64,000 nt of DNA. It comes from Carallia brachiata (Eukaryota > Streptophyta > Magnoliopsida > Malpighiales > Rhizophoraceae). Below, in pieces: positions 50,583 to 64,000 of the stretch (the stretch's first letter is position 1; each line of letters opens with the position of its first letter). A program made the translations under genes and the position numbers. The notes below the pieces were generated by a model. The model saw nothing but the letters and a program-made list of their open reading frames with translations, was not told the origin of the DNA and searched no databases. The DNA is taken from positions 5,078,794-5,142,793 of the forward strand of contig JADCRB010000043.1 in the NCBI GenBank assembly GCA_021464245.1. The letters are read 5' to 3'.

Positions 50583-53500
50583 TGTGACTATAAGTTTCAA
50601 ACCTCAAACAGTTAGATTTTAAAAATATAAGTGCAAATTACAAATGAGAATTTTGAATTTTATGTGTGGTTGATTTCTATATAGATATTCTGATTAATGC
50701 TTTTTTGTGATTTCGTCAAGGGTTGCGTGAGCTTAATGTTGCACAAAAGGGATAAATTTCACTGAGAGCTGAGCCTTGATCTCATGTAGATACTGTAATT
50801 CCTGTAAAAGTCGTAAAAACTTGATTTCAATCGAATTGGCTTGACTCTACTGAGGGCCGTATGAGCTTGATTTCAAAAAGACTTGTTGAACTCTAGTGAG
50901 GGTCGTAGGGAGTTTGATCCCACTTGAGATTTAAGATTTTAATATCCTGAATTTTTGATCTAACATATCCAACTTAGTGACAGTCAGAGAGTATACACCA
51001 AAAATATTAAAAAGAGAGAAGAGAACGAAAGCAAAACTTTATAAATGGATAATTTTGCTTTGCTTGGTATGATTTGTAAGGTTTGAAGGAATGCCTATTT
51101 ATAAGGTTTAAGGGAGGAAGAAAAAAATTACATGAGTTAGATCATATAGTAAGGGCCCTCTTCAGTGGTTAGCTTTTAACATTTTGTGTGGCCACCAACT
51201 AAATGAAAATTGGTCATGCACCAACCAAATGGGCTTTTCAAATTTACTAATTTTCTTTTGTTATTTATAATGCCCCCACTTCAAGATTTGGTAAGGAAGA
51301 ACCTTGGGATGTGATTCGAGCCAAATCTTGAAGTCTAACTTGAAGTTTGAGATGTCTTAACGAACATTAAACTTAAAGCCTTTTGCTCCGACTAGCCCAA
51401 CAGATTTTGAGCTTCCATAAATCTTAAAAGATATTTTATAGAACTTGAAATTCCATGATTTAGGTAAGAATGATCCAGTAGACAAAGAACTTGAACCTCC
51501 CTGTAGAAAAGGTGCAGTATCGTAAAATTTCAAAACCAGTGCATAGAGAGATGAGTTGTAGTGATAATTCTTCTGTATGTCGTAACAAACGAAGAGTTGT
51601 TGAAATTTCTTCGTCCGTCACCGCACTTGTGAACTCATGAGGATAATCACAACTTCTCTACATGTTATGATATATGCAAACTAAGAAGAGTGGCTGAAAT
51701 TTCATATACCATGATGGCGTTAGAAGTTGAGATTTGATAATCTCTCGAAGAGAATGACTGTTCCTCTTTCTAACTTGCGTGTCTCAAATTTCTTTACTAA
51801 ATAACTTTCTGAAAAAGTGAATATGGGAACTAGCCATCTTCTTTTTTCAGATAGAAAGAATAGCTGAGATGTGAGCTTGTGTTTTGAGAATATAGGAAAT
51901 ATATACACAACAAATTTTTTTTCGATTTTTTTTTTCAAAGTCAACAAAAAAAAATATGTTGAATCAGGTAGAGCCCTCTTTTATATCTCTTTTTGCCATA
52001 AGAGACAAATGAGGCGACGACCAACTCGTATTGCACGAGTCAAGGCATTAATGCATGTCATAAAAATTGTTACACTTTATCGTTATCAAACGACTTCATG
52101 GGACCTAAGGCATAGTTTCAAGTCAATTGTGTCCTCGATTGGTGAGCTGATGAAGTTAAAATTACTGGAACTTTTTGACTGATTGACATCACTGGGGTGT
52201 ACTAAAAAAATAGGCAAAGTTTTACCAGAGCAGCTCCCTCTTGGAGTAAAATTCTCTCCTAGATTGAAGTACCTGTAAGGGATCAACCCTTGGTTGAAGT
52301 TTGAGCTCTGTAGAATGAAGAGTAAAACCTCCAAAACTAATATGTGTAGTGCAGCAGGTTATGGTTTTGGTCAAAATAGCATTGAGGGGCTATTGCAGTT
52401 GTGAAACTCGGACCTGTAACTTCATTTGAGAATGAATCAATACTAGTGAGATCTAAAATGGGAATAGCTGTGGTGGTTAAAACAGACTGTGTTGTAAAAA
52501 TAACAGCCTTCTGTGTTGCTCTCTCCTTACTTCTCCAGTTCTAGTGATCCCCTACACATTTTTTGTTTTGACTGCTCCATACAGCTGCAATTGTGTAGCA
52601 AGTTGAGAGAGTCATGATAAATTAGGGCAAGTACCTCTATTGTTGTGAAAGTGATCCTTGAGAATTTGCATTTGCACCGAACTTGGTTGTCATCTAGTGC
52701 GTGGTACCCTTTTTTCTTCTTGGTTCTGAGGTCTCATCTTTCTTACTGAAAGGGAGTAGGAGGAATTTGACATACATTGAAAACAAGAAAAAGATTGAGA
52801 TTGGAGCAATGATGGAGACTCAAACTATTTACCATTTTTTACCTTTTTTGCCGTTCACAGTTTATACTCATGTGGGTCAAGAATTTTGGAGTTGGTCCTT
52901 ATTTTTGGTGTTTGGATTGTTTACAGTTTGTACTCGTATGGACTAAGAGTTTTGGATTGAGTTTTAATTTTTTTGTTTCATTCACAGTTTATACTCATGC
53001 AGGTTATAAGTTTTGTTTGTTGTTGCCATCTCGACTATTATAATTGTGCAGGTTAAGAGTATAGTTTTGTTATTATTGTATCGTCTTTTATACTCGTACA
53101 AGCAAGAAGTATGGTTTGTTATTGCCGTCTCACCTTTCATACTCATACAAGTAAGAAGTGTAGTTTGTTGTTGTCGTTTCGCCTTTTATACTTATACAGA
53201 TAAAGAGTGTGGATTTCTTATTATTGTCGTATCACGTTTTATATTCGTGCGGGTAAGGAGTCTACTTTTGTTGTTGTTTTGCCTTGTATTCTCGTACGAA
53301 ATAAGAGTTTGTTTTTGTTATTGTTATCGTCTCACATTATGTACTCGTGCTGGTAAGGAATATGATTTTATTGTTGTCGTCTTACTTTTTATACTAGTGC
53401 AAGTAAGGAGTATGCATTTGTTGCCATATCGCCTTTCATACTCGTGCGGACAAGGAGTCTATTTGTTGGGTTGTTACCTTTCATACTAGTGCGATGTAGG

Positions 53501-55550
53501 ATTTTGGTTTAATTGTTGAATTGTCAATTTGGGCTTTGAATCCGAGTTTGACCTTTCCCTCCAAATCTAGATTTGAACTTTAGGCCAGAATTTGAATTTG
53601 GGTTTAGACATAAATTTTGGGTTGGAATTTAGATTTGGACTTTGAGTTAGGGTTTGGATTTGCCCTTAAATTTGGATTTGAACTATGAGAGTTTAGACTT
53701 TGAACTGTAATTTAGATTTTGGACTTTGAATCAGAATTTGGGGTTTGTCTCGAGTTTAGATTAAAATTTTGGGCCTAGGATTTAGATTTGTGCTTTAATT
53801 TGAGTTTGGATTTAGACTTTAAACTAGAATTTAGATTTGAGTTTTGAAAATTTGAGTCCAGATTTATACTTGAGCTTTGGACCATAATTTAAATTTGGAT
53901 TTTGAACTTTGTGTGGAATTTATATTTGGATTTGACTTTAGATTTTGGGCTTTGAAGATTTGGGTTCAGATTTGGAGTTCAATTTTGGGTTAGAATTTGG
54001 ATTTAGACTTGGATTTGAATTTTGGACTTTGGGTCAGAATTTAGATTTGAACTTGAATTTGGATTTTGGGTCTGGACATGAGCTCTAAGAATTATTTTTG
54101 ATTTTTTAACTTTTTTTTTGCTTTCTTTTTCGAATTTTTTTCCCTTTTTCTTTGCTTTTTTTGTTGAATTTTTTCTTTTTAAAGTTTTTTTTTCAACTTT
54201 TTTTTATCTACGTAGAACAATACTTTAGACATTTATCACTTGATTAGGCCAAATTAGGTGTCTTCTCAATCTGATAGCATGTAAGTGTTATTGATGTAGA
54301 CATTTTGAATCATGTATAGCTCGTCCCATTTAGAAGTGAGTCTGTCGTTGGGTTAATATTATGATCCAATTGGATGGGAACTGTGCCTCCAACTTAGAGC
54401 ACTTGAGTGGAATTGGTTGGTAGGGATTTGACCTGTTGCCCCTAACTTCAGTCGAAGTGGATAGTCGACTTCTTCATTTAGTGAGAGAGTTGGGTGAATG
54501 ATCCTATTGTTGTATCAACTGTATATTTTCTATTTTATTATTTTTTGGGTCGTGAGGAATCGTGTCTGTGCCCACGTTTGTGGACCCGCATAGTGGACCC
54601 GCATACTTAATTAGGTTAATTAATGCAGGCGATAGAGTAGCCATCTTTTTGCTGGCAAAGATGGTCTTTCTCTTCATTAGTGCTAGTGATGCGCTGGATT
54701 CTTGCCCTTTTTTTTTCTTCGTTTGCCTCTAGGATGTATTGGTATTGGCTATTTCATTACCTATTTATAGGCCATGAAATGACTATCGTGCCATTAACAT
54801 CTTTTTTGTTTTTGAAGAAGCAAAAGATGGAGGTAGAGAGGTCCCACTAAGTATGTTAAAAATTGTATGCGACTGTAAGTTTTAAGCCTTAAATAATTAG
54901 ATTTCGAAAATATAAATACAAATTACAAATGAGAATTTTAAATTTTGTATGGAGTAGATTTCTGTATAGATTTTCGATTAATACTAATTTTAATTTCGTC
55001 AAGCACTGCGTGAGTTTGATTTTGAAAGAAGCAGATAAATTCTACTAATAGTCGAAACTTGATCTGAAGTGAATGTCGTAATTCCAGTGAGAGTCATAGA
55101 GACTTGATTTCAATCAGATTAATTTGACTTCATTGAGGGCCGTATGAGATTGATTTCAGAGGGACTTATTAGACCTCGGTGAGGGTCGTAGGGAGCTTTA
55201 TACCACTTGAATATTTAAGATTTTAATATCTTAAATTTTTTATTTAAGAGATGCAACTTAATGACTGTTAGAGATTATATACCCTAAATATTAAAAAAAG
55301 AGAAGAGGAAGAAAGCAAAATTTTAAAAATAAATAGTTTTATTTTACTTGAGATAGTTTGTAAGGTTTAAGAGAGTACCTATTTATAAAGTTTTAGAGAG
55401 GAAGGAAACTAAAATTGCATGCATTAGATCATACATGATAAGGGGCTTTTTAGTAATTAATTTTTAATATTTTGTATAGCCACCAACTAAATAAAAATTA
55501 ATTATGCACCAACCAAATTATATGCACGCACTAACGAAATGGGATTTTCA
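50583..55550 (-). mobile_element. Copy 2: noncoding LTR element
   Basis: LTRs at 50583-51240 and 54868-55550, minisatellite at about 52992-53497, and GATTTGG tract at about 53520-54080. It is nearly identical to 13425-18387. The two inter-copy differences I noticed are a short loss near 51120 and a 13-bp tandem duplication (GTGGACCCGCATA) near 54588. The near identity shows that the segmental duplication is much younger than the element. Confidence 0.6.
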
Positions 55551-55638
55551 ATTTTTTTTTTTTTTTGGTGTGGTTTACACATTAGAAGTACTGTAAAGGT
55601 TAGAGAGAAAAAAAAAATTAAAGAGAAAATGTAGCCTC

Positions 55639-55644
<6 letters not shown>

Positions 55645-55684
<40 letters not shown>
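55645..55684. repeat. (TA)n microsatellite
   Basis: About 20 TA units, matching 18480-18522. Confidence 0.9.
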
Positions 55685-55687
<3 letters not shown>

Positions 55688-55918
55688 GTATTTGGACAAT
55701 TCATCCCGGCGCACTAACTTTAGTGCGCTATCTTTAGTAGCCTTTATTTGACTGCTCTCTTTAGGGCCGATTTTTATGACTTTGTCAGTCAAAAGGCCGA
55801 CCAAGTCAATTTTGGACAGGGTGTACCAAAGGATAGAAAGAAAAGAAGAGTCAAAAGTTGAGAAAAGCAAGAAAAGAAAAACAGTATAAAAGAATTGACA
55901 GTGCTATCCACTTTTAAT

Positions 55919-56381
55919 CACTGTTGGCAGAACTGGACCGGACCGACCGGTCGGATCAGTTGAACTGGGATCGGCCGGTGGTCCGGGTCGGTTTTGGTAA
56001 ATTTTGAAGGATGACTCGGACCGGTCAAAACCGAAAAAAATCGATCAAGAACCGGTCAAAATCGGTAAAAATCGGTGAAAACCGGACCGGTTGAATCGGT
56101 CCACTAAAATTAAAAAATAAATTATAATTTGACCTCAAATATTATTTAAATTATAATTTAAGTATTAATTTTAATTTAAAAATTCAATTTAGTTCTAAAT
56201 CTATTAAAAATTTCAATTTCATCCTTAAAATTAGAAAAATTAATATTTAATAACTATTTATAAATATTATTTTTATAATTACTTTTATACACATATATAT
56301 TATTAAATACCGGTTCAACCGATTGAACCTTGACCCACTAATGTTTCCGGTTCGATAACCGGTCCGGTTCTGACAACCTTG
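55919..56381. mobile_element. Copy 2: hAT-type MITE
   Basis: 463 bp with the same CTTTTAAT flanks (55911-55918 and 56382-56389) and the same inverted ends as 18758-19225. Confidence 0.8.
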
Positions 56382-56389
56382 CTTTTAAT

Positions 56390-58198
56390 AACTACACTGC
56401 ATACCACAAAAAAATTTAAAAAAAAAGAAAGAGATTGCGAATCCGTGCTCCATGAACAGGCAGAAATGCAAAATGCATCGTCCGTTCTCCGTTCTCTGTT
56501 TTTCCACGGCATTCGGAGTGGTGGTGGTCGAGGCTCCGCCCAGCTCAATTGGGACAGGAACCTTTTGTTTTGTTCGGAGGTTCAGGCACTGGAACCAAGC
56601 CCACTCACAATGAGATGTCACTTCCAATCGTAATTTCGTCCACCCCTGCTGCTTGTGTACGGCCTTCATGTTCAAACCCAACAATCCTATGACCAAGGAG
56701 AGAAAATTTTCAATCTTTTTATTGTGTTTGAAAAAGAGTGACGGGAGGAATAGAAATTAAAAATTTTTTATTTGAAAAAAAAGATAGAAAGTAAAAAAAA
56801 AAAATAATGTATGAGAATATTAATTTTTTTTTTTTAAAAATGTTATATATAATATTAAAAATATTTGATTTATAAATTATATATATAATACTTATATAAA
56901 TTTTTTAATAAGTTTATAATATTTGTAAATTTTTACTAAAAAATTAACATAATTTAAAAAAAATGTAGAGATTTTTTTGGGTCAATTTCTAGTTTTTAAT
57001 ATATGATTAAGGTAATATAATCTTTCAATAAGAAAGTAGGGAATCAATAATAATTATTGTGGAACTAGAAAGAGTTAAGGTTGTTATTATTGTTAATAAA
57101 TTTGTTGAACATTAATTTTAGCTGAAAGTTTGATAAGATTTTATATATATATTTTTTAAAAACTTACAAGGTGTAAATTATTAATATTAATATATAACAA
57201 ATTTAAAAATAATATATATAAGAGATAATATGGTATATTCCTTAATTTATGTCTATCTCAATTTGTGTACTTTTACCCTTTAAAAGGTCGCGTCGGTCCC
57301 AATTAAGTGTAAATATATTAATTGCAGACAATCCTCTTTAATTAATAAAAAAACCTTAGGACACAATTGCAAGATGACATAACAATATTGGTGAGTTGAA
57401 CTAAAATATTTTCTAAATTGTGATCCAACTCAGATTTAAAGTTTATTGCGCTGAATCTAATTAATTTGCTTAAATTACAATTACAAAAGAGTATTGTTTA
57501 GTGGTTGGAGAGTTGGTGTTCTAAAAAATTTTTAGATTATAATTTACTAAATTTGTTATGCTGCCGTGCAGATTATAAGTACAACAATAAAAAAGGCAAA
57601 AAAATCACTGCTTTTCGTTACACTTGTAATCCATACATTTACATAACGAATTTAGTGAGTTGTAATCCAAAAATTCTTCTGAACATAAATTCTCTGGCTA
57701 CCAATCTTTTTCCTTACGAAAAACTAGTTTCAAAGACTCTGACCATTAGCTTGAGTTGATATGATTTTATTGGTTAAAAGTGTGCTCAAAAGTTTAATTT
57801 TCACTACGCCTTTTTACTTTTTTTTTTTAGGAGTTTAATCTTTAAAGATGAAAAAAGAACAAAAATGAGATTTAATTCAAAAACAACCACTCGTTTTTTT
57901 TTTTTTTTAAGCAACCACTCAATTTTAGTTGAACTTTCTTCTAAAAAAAAAAAAAAAAAGTTAAACTTAATAAGGAAAAAAAAAATAAAAACCCCCTAAA
58001 CACTTAATTAGGAAAAGTAAGGATAGGAAATGCCGAAAGCAAACCCGTCTCAGCCTCAGTCCCGTTGGCGATCCAAAGGCGAATATTGGGCGTCGGGGTT
58101 TTGAACTAGTAACTGAACCGGAACCCATTTGAAAAATCAAGAGATCCCCGGGTGGTGGAGTTCAGTCAACAGACGGGCCGTTTCCCGAAGAGGAGGAG
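56390..58198. other. Copy 2 intergenic DNA
   Basis: Equivalent to 19234-21052, including the partner of the older duplicated segment (about 57298-58175). No gene is supported. Confidence 0.5.
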
Positions 58199-58441
58199 CT
58201 AACTGGATGGACTTGGAGATAAGAGGAACGCGAAGGCAAAGGTGAAAATGCAAGTGACGAATGTGAGGGAGATCAAGAGGATGGTGGTGATGGCAGTGGC
58301 TTTTCTGGGATGATTTGAGGAGTCAGATGATTCTGTGTTGATAGAGAGAGGAGCCGTAGATGGGTTCGGTGGGTCATCATTTTGACTTGGCAAAAGCGCC
58401 GGCTTTGCGGTAGTCAATGCAGAATCGGCCCCGTCAAAAAG
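58199..58441 (-). CDS. Copy 2: hypothetical membrane-span frame
   Basis: The same Ser/Pro-rich plus hydrophobic segment as at 21053-21295, unchanged over the shared part. The N-terminus differs because of an indel in an A-rich run. Its reality is uncertain. Confidence 0.25.
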   Translation of the reverse strand, partial: LFDGADSALTTAKPALLPSQNDDPPNPSTAPLSINTESSDSSNHPRKATAITTILLISLTFVTCIFTFAFAFLLSPSPSS

Positions 58442-59232
58442 AAAAAAAAGATACAAGCTTTTGGCTTTTGTTGGAGGGTAGATGTCTGGTCTGCTTGTTC
58501 AATGCTAATTGCCATATGTTGTGACCTAACTTAAACTATTTGGTAAATTATCAAACATAAGTGCTCTCTTATTAGCTGGTGTTGCCCAACAGATATTATG
58601 TCTAAGTAGAAGGTAGAGGAATCAGCCTAATTTGGGAAAATGAAGTGCGAAGGATTTGTTTTTAAGTTAAACACAAATTTTTTTGAAAAGAAACGTTATA
58701 ACTAAAATTGAGCGGATATTCGAAGACTTAACAAAAAATTGAATGGTTTACTATTGGCAATAAAACAGAGGAAATAATGTATTGGATATCAAGTGCTAAA
58801 GCAAAATTTGACATTAACCAAAATAGTCCTACAAACCAAAATGCATAATCTTGGGCACATCCATCCCCTTTTGGTTGCAGTTGAAGTCTTCAACTTTGAT
58901 GGTCTTCAAATGTGACATAAAGCAAAAACATACTGGATCCAATACACAATTACATGCTTCATTACTAGAAGGCAAGTAGATTCCTATCAATTCCAGTAGA
59001 CTGACAATACCAAATAAATAAACATGGAACTGTGGACAAAAAGAAAAAATGGAGCAAGCAGATTCCTATCAATTCCAGCAGATTGACAGTACCAAATAAA
59101 TAAACATGGAACTGTGGACAAAAAGAAAAAAATGGAGAAGGGTTTCCATATTCGTGATGTGCTAGATTGACATTATGCAATTATATTTTTCAAAGTTTCA
59201 TCATGCTTTTGGAGACAACTCAATAGCTTCCA
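58442..59232. other. 3' flank of CRK gene B', with the 81-bp tandem duplication
   Basis: The tandem units lie at about 58976-59137, as in copy 1. No gene. Confidence 0.6.
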
Positions 59233-62039
<2,807 letters not shown>

Positions 62040-62660
62040 CTACATTGAAAATTGAAAAAAATTTCTGTTCAATAACATAACATGCCACATATAAAACCTC
62101 AAAGTCAGATTTTTAAAGTGCACATTGACTGAATCAGAAGTTTGAACTTGTTATGGTTCAGCAATTGTTTCTGCAACTAGAATATATGTATAATAACAAT
62201 AAGGTAACATTATCATTACACTAATGTTAGCTTATTGATTTAAATGAATTAGTGATTTCAGTTTTTTATTTTGCCCATTGGGAAACGCAACATGGAAATT
62301 TTCATTTCTCACAAAGTTTCTTTCTTTTTTTTGTCTAAAAGAGTTTGGGGGCGGAGGAAATGTCCCCATGCTTCATAAGATCAGGGATGCATCCTATGGT
62401 CAGGAACGCATATATACCACCAAGGGATTAACAATAAAGTAATTTTATAACTCATCCACAAACAACTTTAATAGCATTGAATAATTAAAAATCAAACTCT
62501 TAACCACTGAATCCACCTTTTCAACTTGTCAGAAATTTTATCATTTCATGTTGGTTCCCAAGTTTATAGAAATAATACTAATTGTGTTGTTCTGTCTGCT
62601 TTTAGCTTTTTTGAGACTGAAACTAGAATCGTGCAAAGCAACTTAAACTTTTGAGCTTAC
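62040..62660 (-). other. Gene B' intron 1
   Basis: 621 bp, matching 24904-25523, with no insert. The splice sites are kept. Confidence 0.6.
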
Positions 62661-62905
62661 TGGGTGCCGGATCTGAGGGCGGAGAAAGAGAACCAGGAAC
62701 CACCACAACAGGAGGTGATGGTGCGGTGACTGCTGTTTGATTATTAAATGGAAAAAGTTCATAGTGAGAACTACAACTTGGGGCCCAAACTCTTGCACCC
62801 ATTCTCTGACGACAGCACGCTGAAAACTCCGAGGTAGTTATCTGTAGGCACTGAAGACAGTCGGAAGTAGACAGGTCTGGCGTGCACTGTACAGTAGCGT
62901 AGAAT
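62661..62905 (-). pseudogene. CRK gene B' exon 1 remnant (second DUF26 end)
   Basis: Only the last 245 bp survive, from CTPDLSTSDCLQC through VWAPSCSSHYELFPF to the proline-rich tail and the donor. At 62905 the sequence jumps to what corresponds to about 26665 in copy 1 (TTGATAACTAAAAAAATC). About 0.89 kb holding the first DUF26, the signal peptide and the promoter is therefore gone. The tail also lost a few codons next to the proline stretch. Confidence 0.85.
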
Positions 62906-63500
62906 TGATAACTAAAAAAATCTTTTTTTTAATGCCCTCTCTCTTGCTTACGCATGAACAAGTTCTCAAAGAAGAATTCTTGTACTTGTGCATTTTTTTT
63001 AAATTTTTTATTCGTCAAGCCAAGTGTGCCAACAATAGCTTACTAAGGTACCAATTCAAAATTTATTTGCCAGAAAAATAAAAAAAGTACCACCAAAAAT
63101 TAAGTGGTGTATAATGAGTATGCACTCACGTTGAAACGAATGGAGGATAATTTTTGGTGCCTAAAGTCTCGATTCATTCAGAATCTTATGATATTATTAA
63201 AAAATGACTCTATTTTGTAAAAAACGAGATTTCTATTTAAAAAAAATAAAACTCCGGCCTCATGCATTAAAAAAGATTTTATATGGATGAATTTAGTTAG
63301 TAATTAAAAATTTTGTTTGTCTTCAGAATAAGGTGAATTACAATTTTAGATGAAAATATTAATAATATAAATTATTTTAGGAGAGTCTTATATTAAAATT
63401 TATATGTTAGTCCATACTATGTAATTTTTATTTTTAATTAAAGATTTCGCATTCAAATGATAAAGAAAATTATAAGGGAGAAAAGTCAAAGTCCATCTAC
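62906..63500. other. Spacer between C' and B' after the deletion
   Basis: Equivalent to about 26665-27443, also lacking most of the CT microsatellite. AT-rich, no gene. Confidence 0.6.
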
Positions 63501-64000
63501 CTTCAGGAGGTGCAAAAGCCACAGCTGGAGAAGGCGATTGTCCTGGTGGCGGCGATAGCGGAGGTGAATCAGGAGTAATTTCAAAAAACCTCCGAGTATC
63601 GTACCGGAAATTGCAGCTGGGTTTTATTACACTTGCTACAGGCGTCGCCTCATCACCTATCATCGGGCTGAAGCCCTTGACAAGGCAATCTTCACACTGC
63701 TTCTCAGACAGGTCAGGAGTGCATTGAACAAGTCCAAATATGGTATAAAATCCTGAGGATTCATTTCCTGTCGCAAACTTTTTCAGGGAGTCGCCAGCTG
63801 CAGCCACTCCACGAAGCCTAAACAACAACGTTAACAATGCCGGTTTGAACTCGTTCAGATTCGAAGCATTTCTAGTACTCCATACCAAGAAAGTAGGCAT
63901 CTCCTCCATGACATGAAAAATCGATCTGTTGGAGTAGCGGAGAAGACAAAACTCGTAGACCCCAATAGCCTCCTTCTGATTAGGACAGATTTCCAGGATC
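63501..64000 (-). CDS. CRK gene C' (partial): orphan DUF26 exon
   Basis: The window ends within the exon. The frame is open to the edge. It encodes the end of the first DUF26 (YEFCLLRYSNRSIFHVM), the second DUF26 with CTPDLSEKQCEDC, and a proline-rich tail ending at AAG/GTAGAT (63501/63500). With no splicing it runs to a stop at 63400. It differs from gene C at several residues, for example EE for EG before MPTF, AAAGD for AARGD and NFRYDTRRFF for NYAYDLKRFF. No membrane or kinase exon follows, as in copy 1. Confidence 0.85.

Overview
This is nuclear DNA of a flowering plant, most likely a woody eudicot. The evidence is AT-rich intergenic DNA, GT..AG introns, plant-specific DUF26 (Gnk2/stress-antifung) cysteine-rich receptor-like kinase (CRK) genes, and typical plant Ty3/gypsy (Tat-like), Ty1/copia, LINE, hAT-MITE and foldback elements. 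I cannot name the species. All recognisable host genes lie on the minus strand and belong to one family, so this is part of a CRK gene cluster.

Layout. The window is dominated by a large direct duplication. Copy 1 starts at base 603 and copy 2 starts abruptly at 39163 and runs off the right edge; the offset is about 36 to 38.6 kb depending on local indels. Each copy carries, from low to high coordinate, gene A, a repeat-rich spacer, gene B and gene C. Copy 1: gene A (partial kinase exon at 1-98, exons 3 to 1 up to 7556), spacer 7.6-22 kb, gene B (22090-26340), gene C (27444-28248). Copy 2: gene A' (42426-43966), spacer 44-59 kb, gene B' (59233-62905), gene C' (63501 to window end). Between the copies (28.3-39.16 kb) lie a CRK exon scrap next to a minisatellite, a decayed Tat-lineage gypsy element, and the 3' part of a copia element whose LTR is interrupted by a LINE.

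Gene fates. CRKs normally join a secreted double-DUF26 ectodomain, one membrane span and a cytosolic Ser/Thr kinase through seven exons. Gene A looks intact as far as the window shows, but its third intron has grown to about 6 kb by nested insertions. Gene A' begins inside that intron, so it has the ectodomain, membrane span and glycine-rich loop but no catalytic kinase exons. Gene B has lost its start codon and carries many 1-2 bp deletions in copy 1. In copy 2 its kinase exons are open, but most of exon 1 is deleted. Gene C is only a DUF26 exon, with no membrane or kinase exons next to it. At most one complete receptor kinase (A) and some kinase-less DUF26 proteins (A', C, C') could come from this window.

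Mobile DNA. The spacer holds a noncoding LTR element (13425-18387; 50583-55550) with an internal minisatellite, a LINE 3' relic, a hAT-type MITE with a perfect 8-bp target duplication, TA microsatellites, and an intron-3 foldback element with arms of roughly 0.9 kb. In copy 1 one arm of the foldback has been replaced by a 2.8-kb repeat-rich block carrying an RPA/DUF223-like exon. I see no tRNA, rRNA, CRISPR or bacterial-type feature and no clearly new biological system. The unusual content is the structural history of the CRK cluster.
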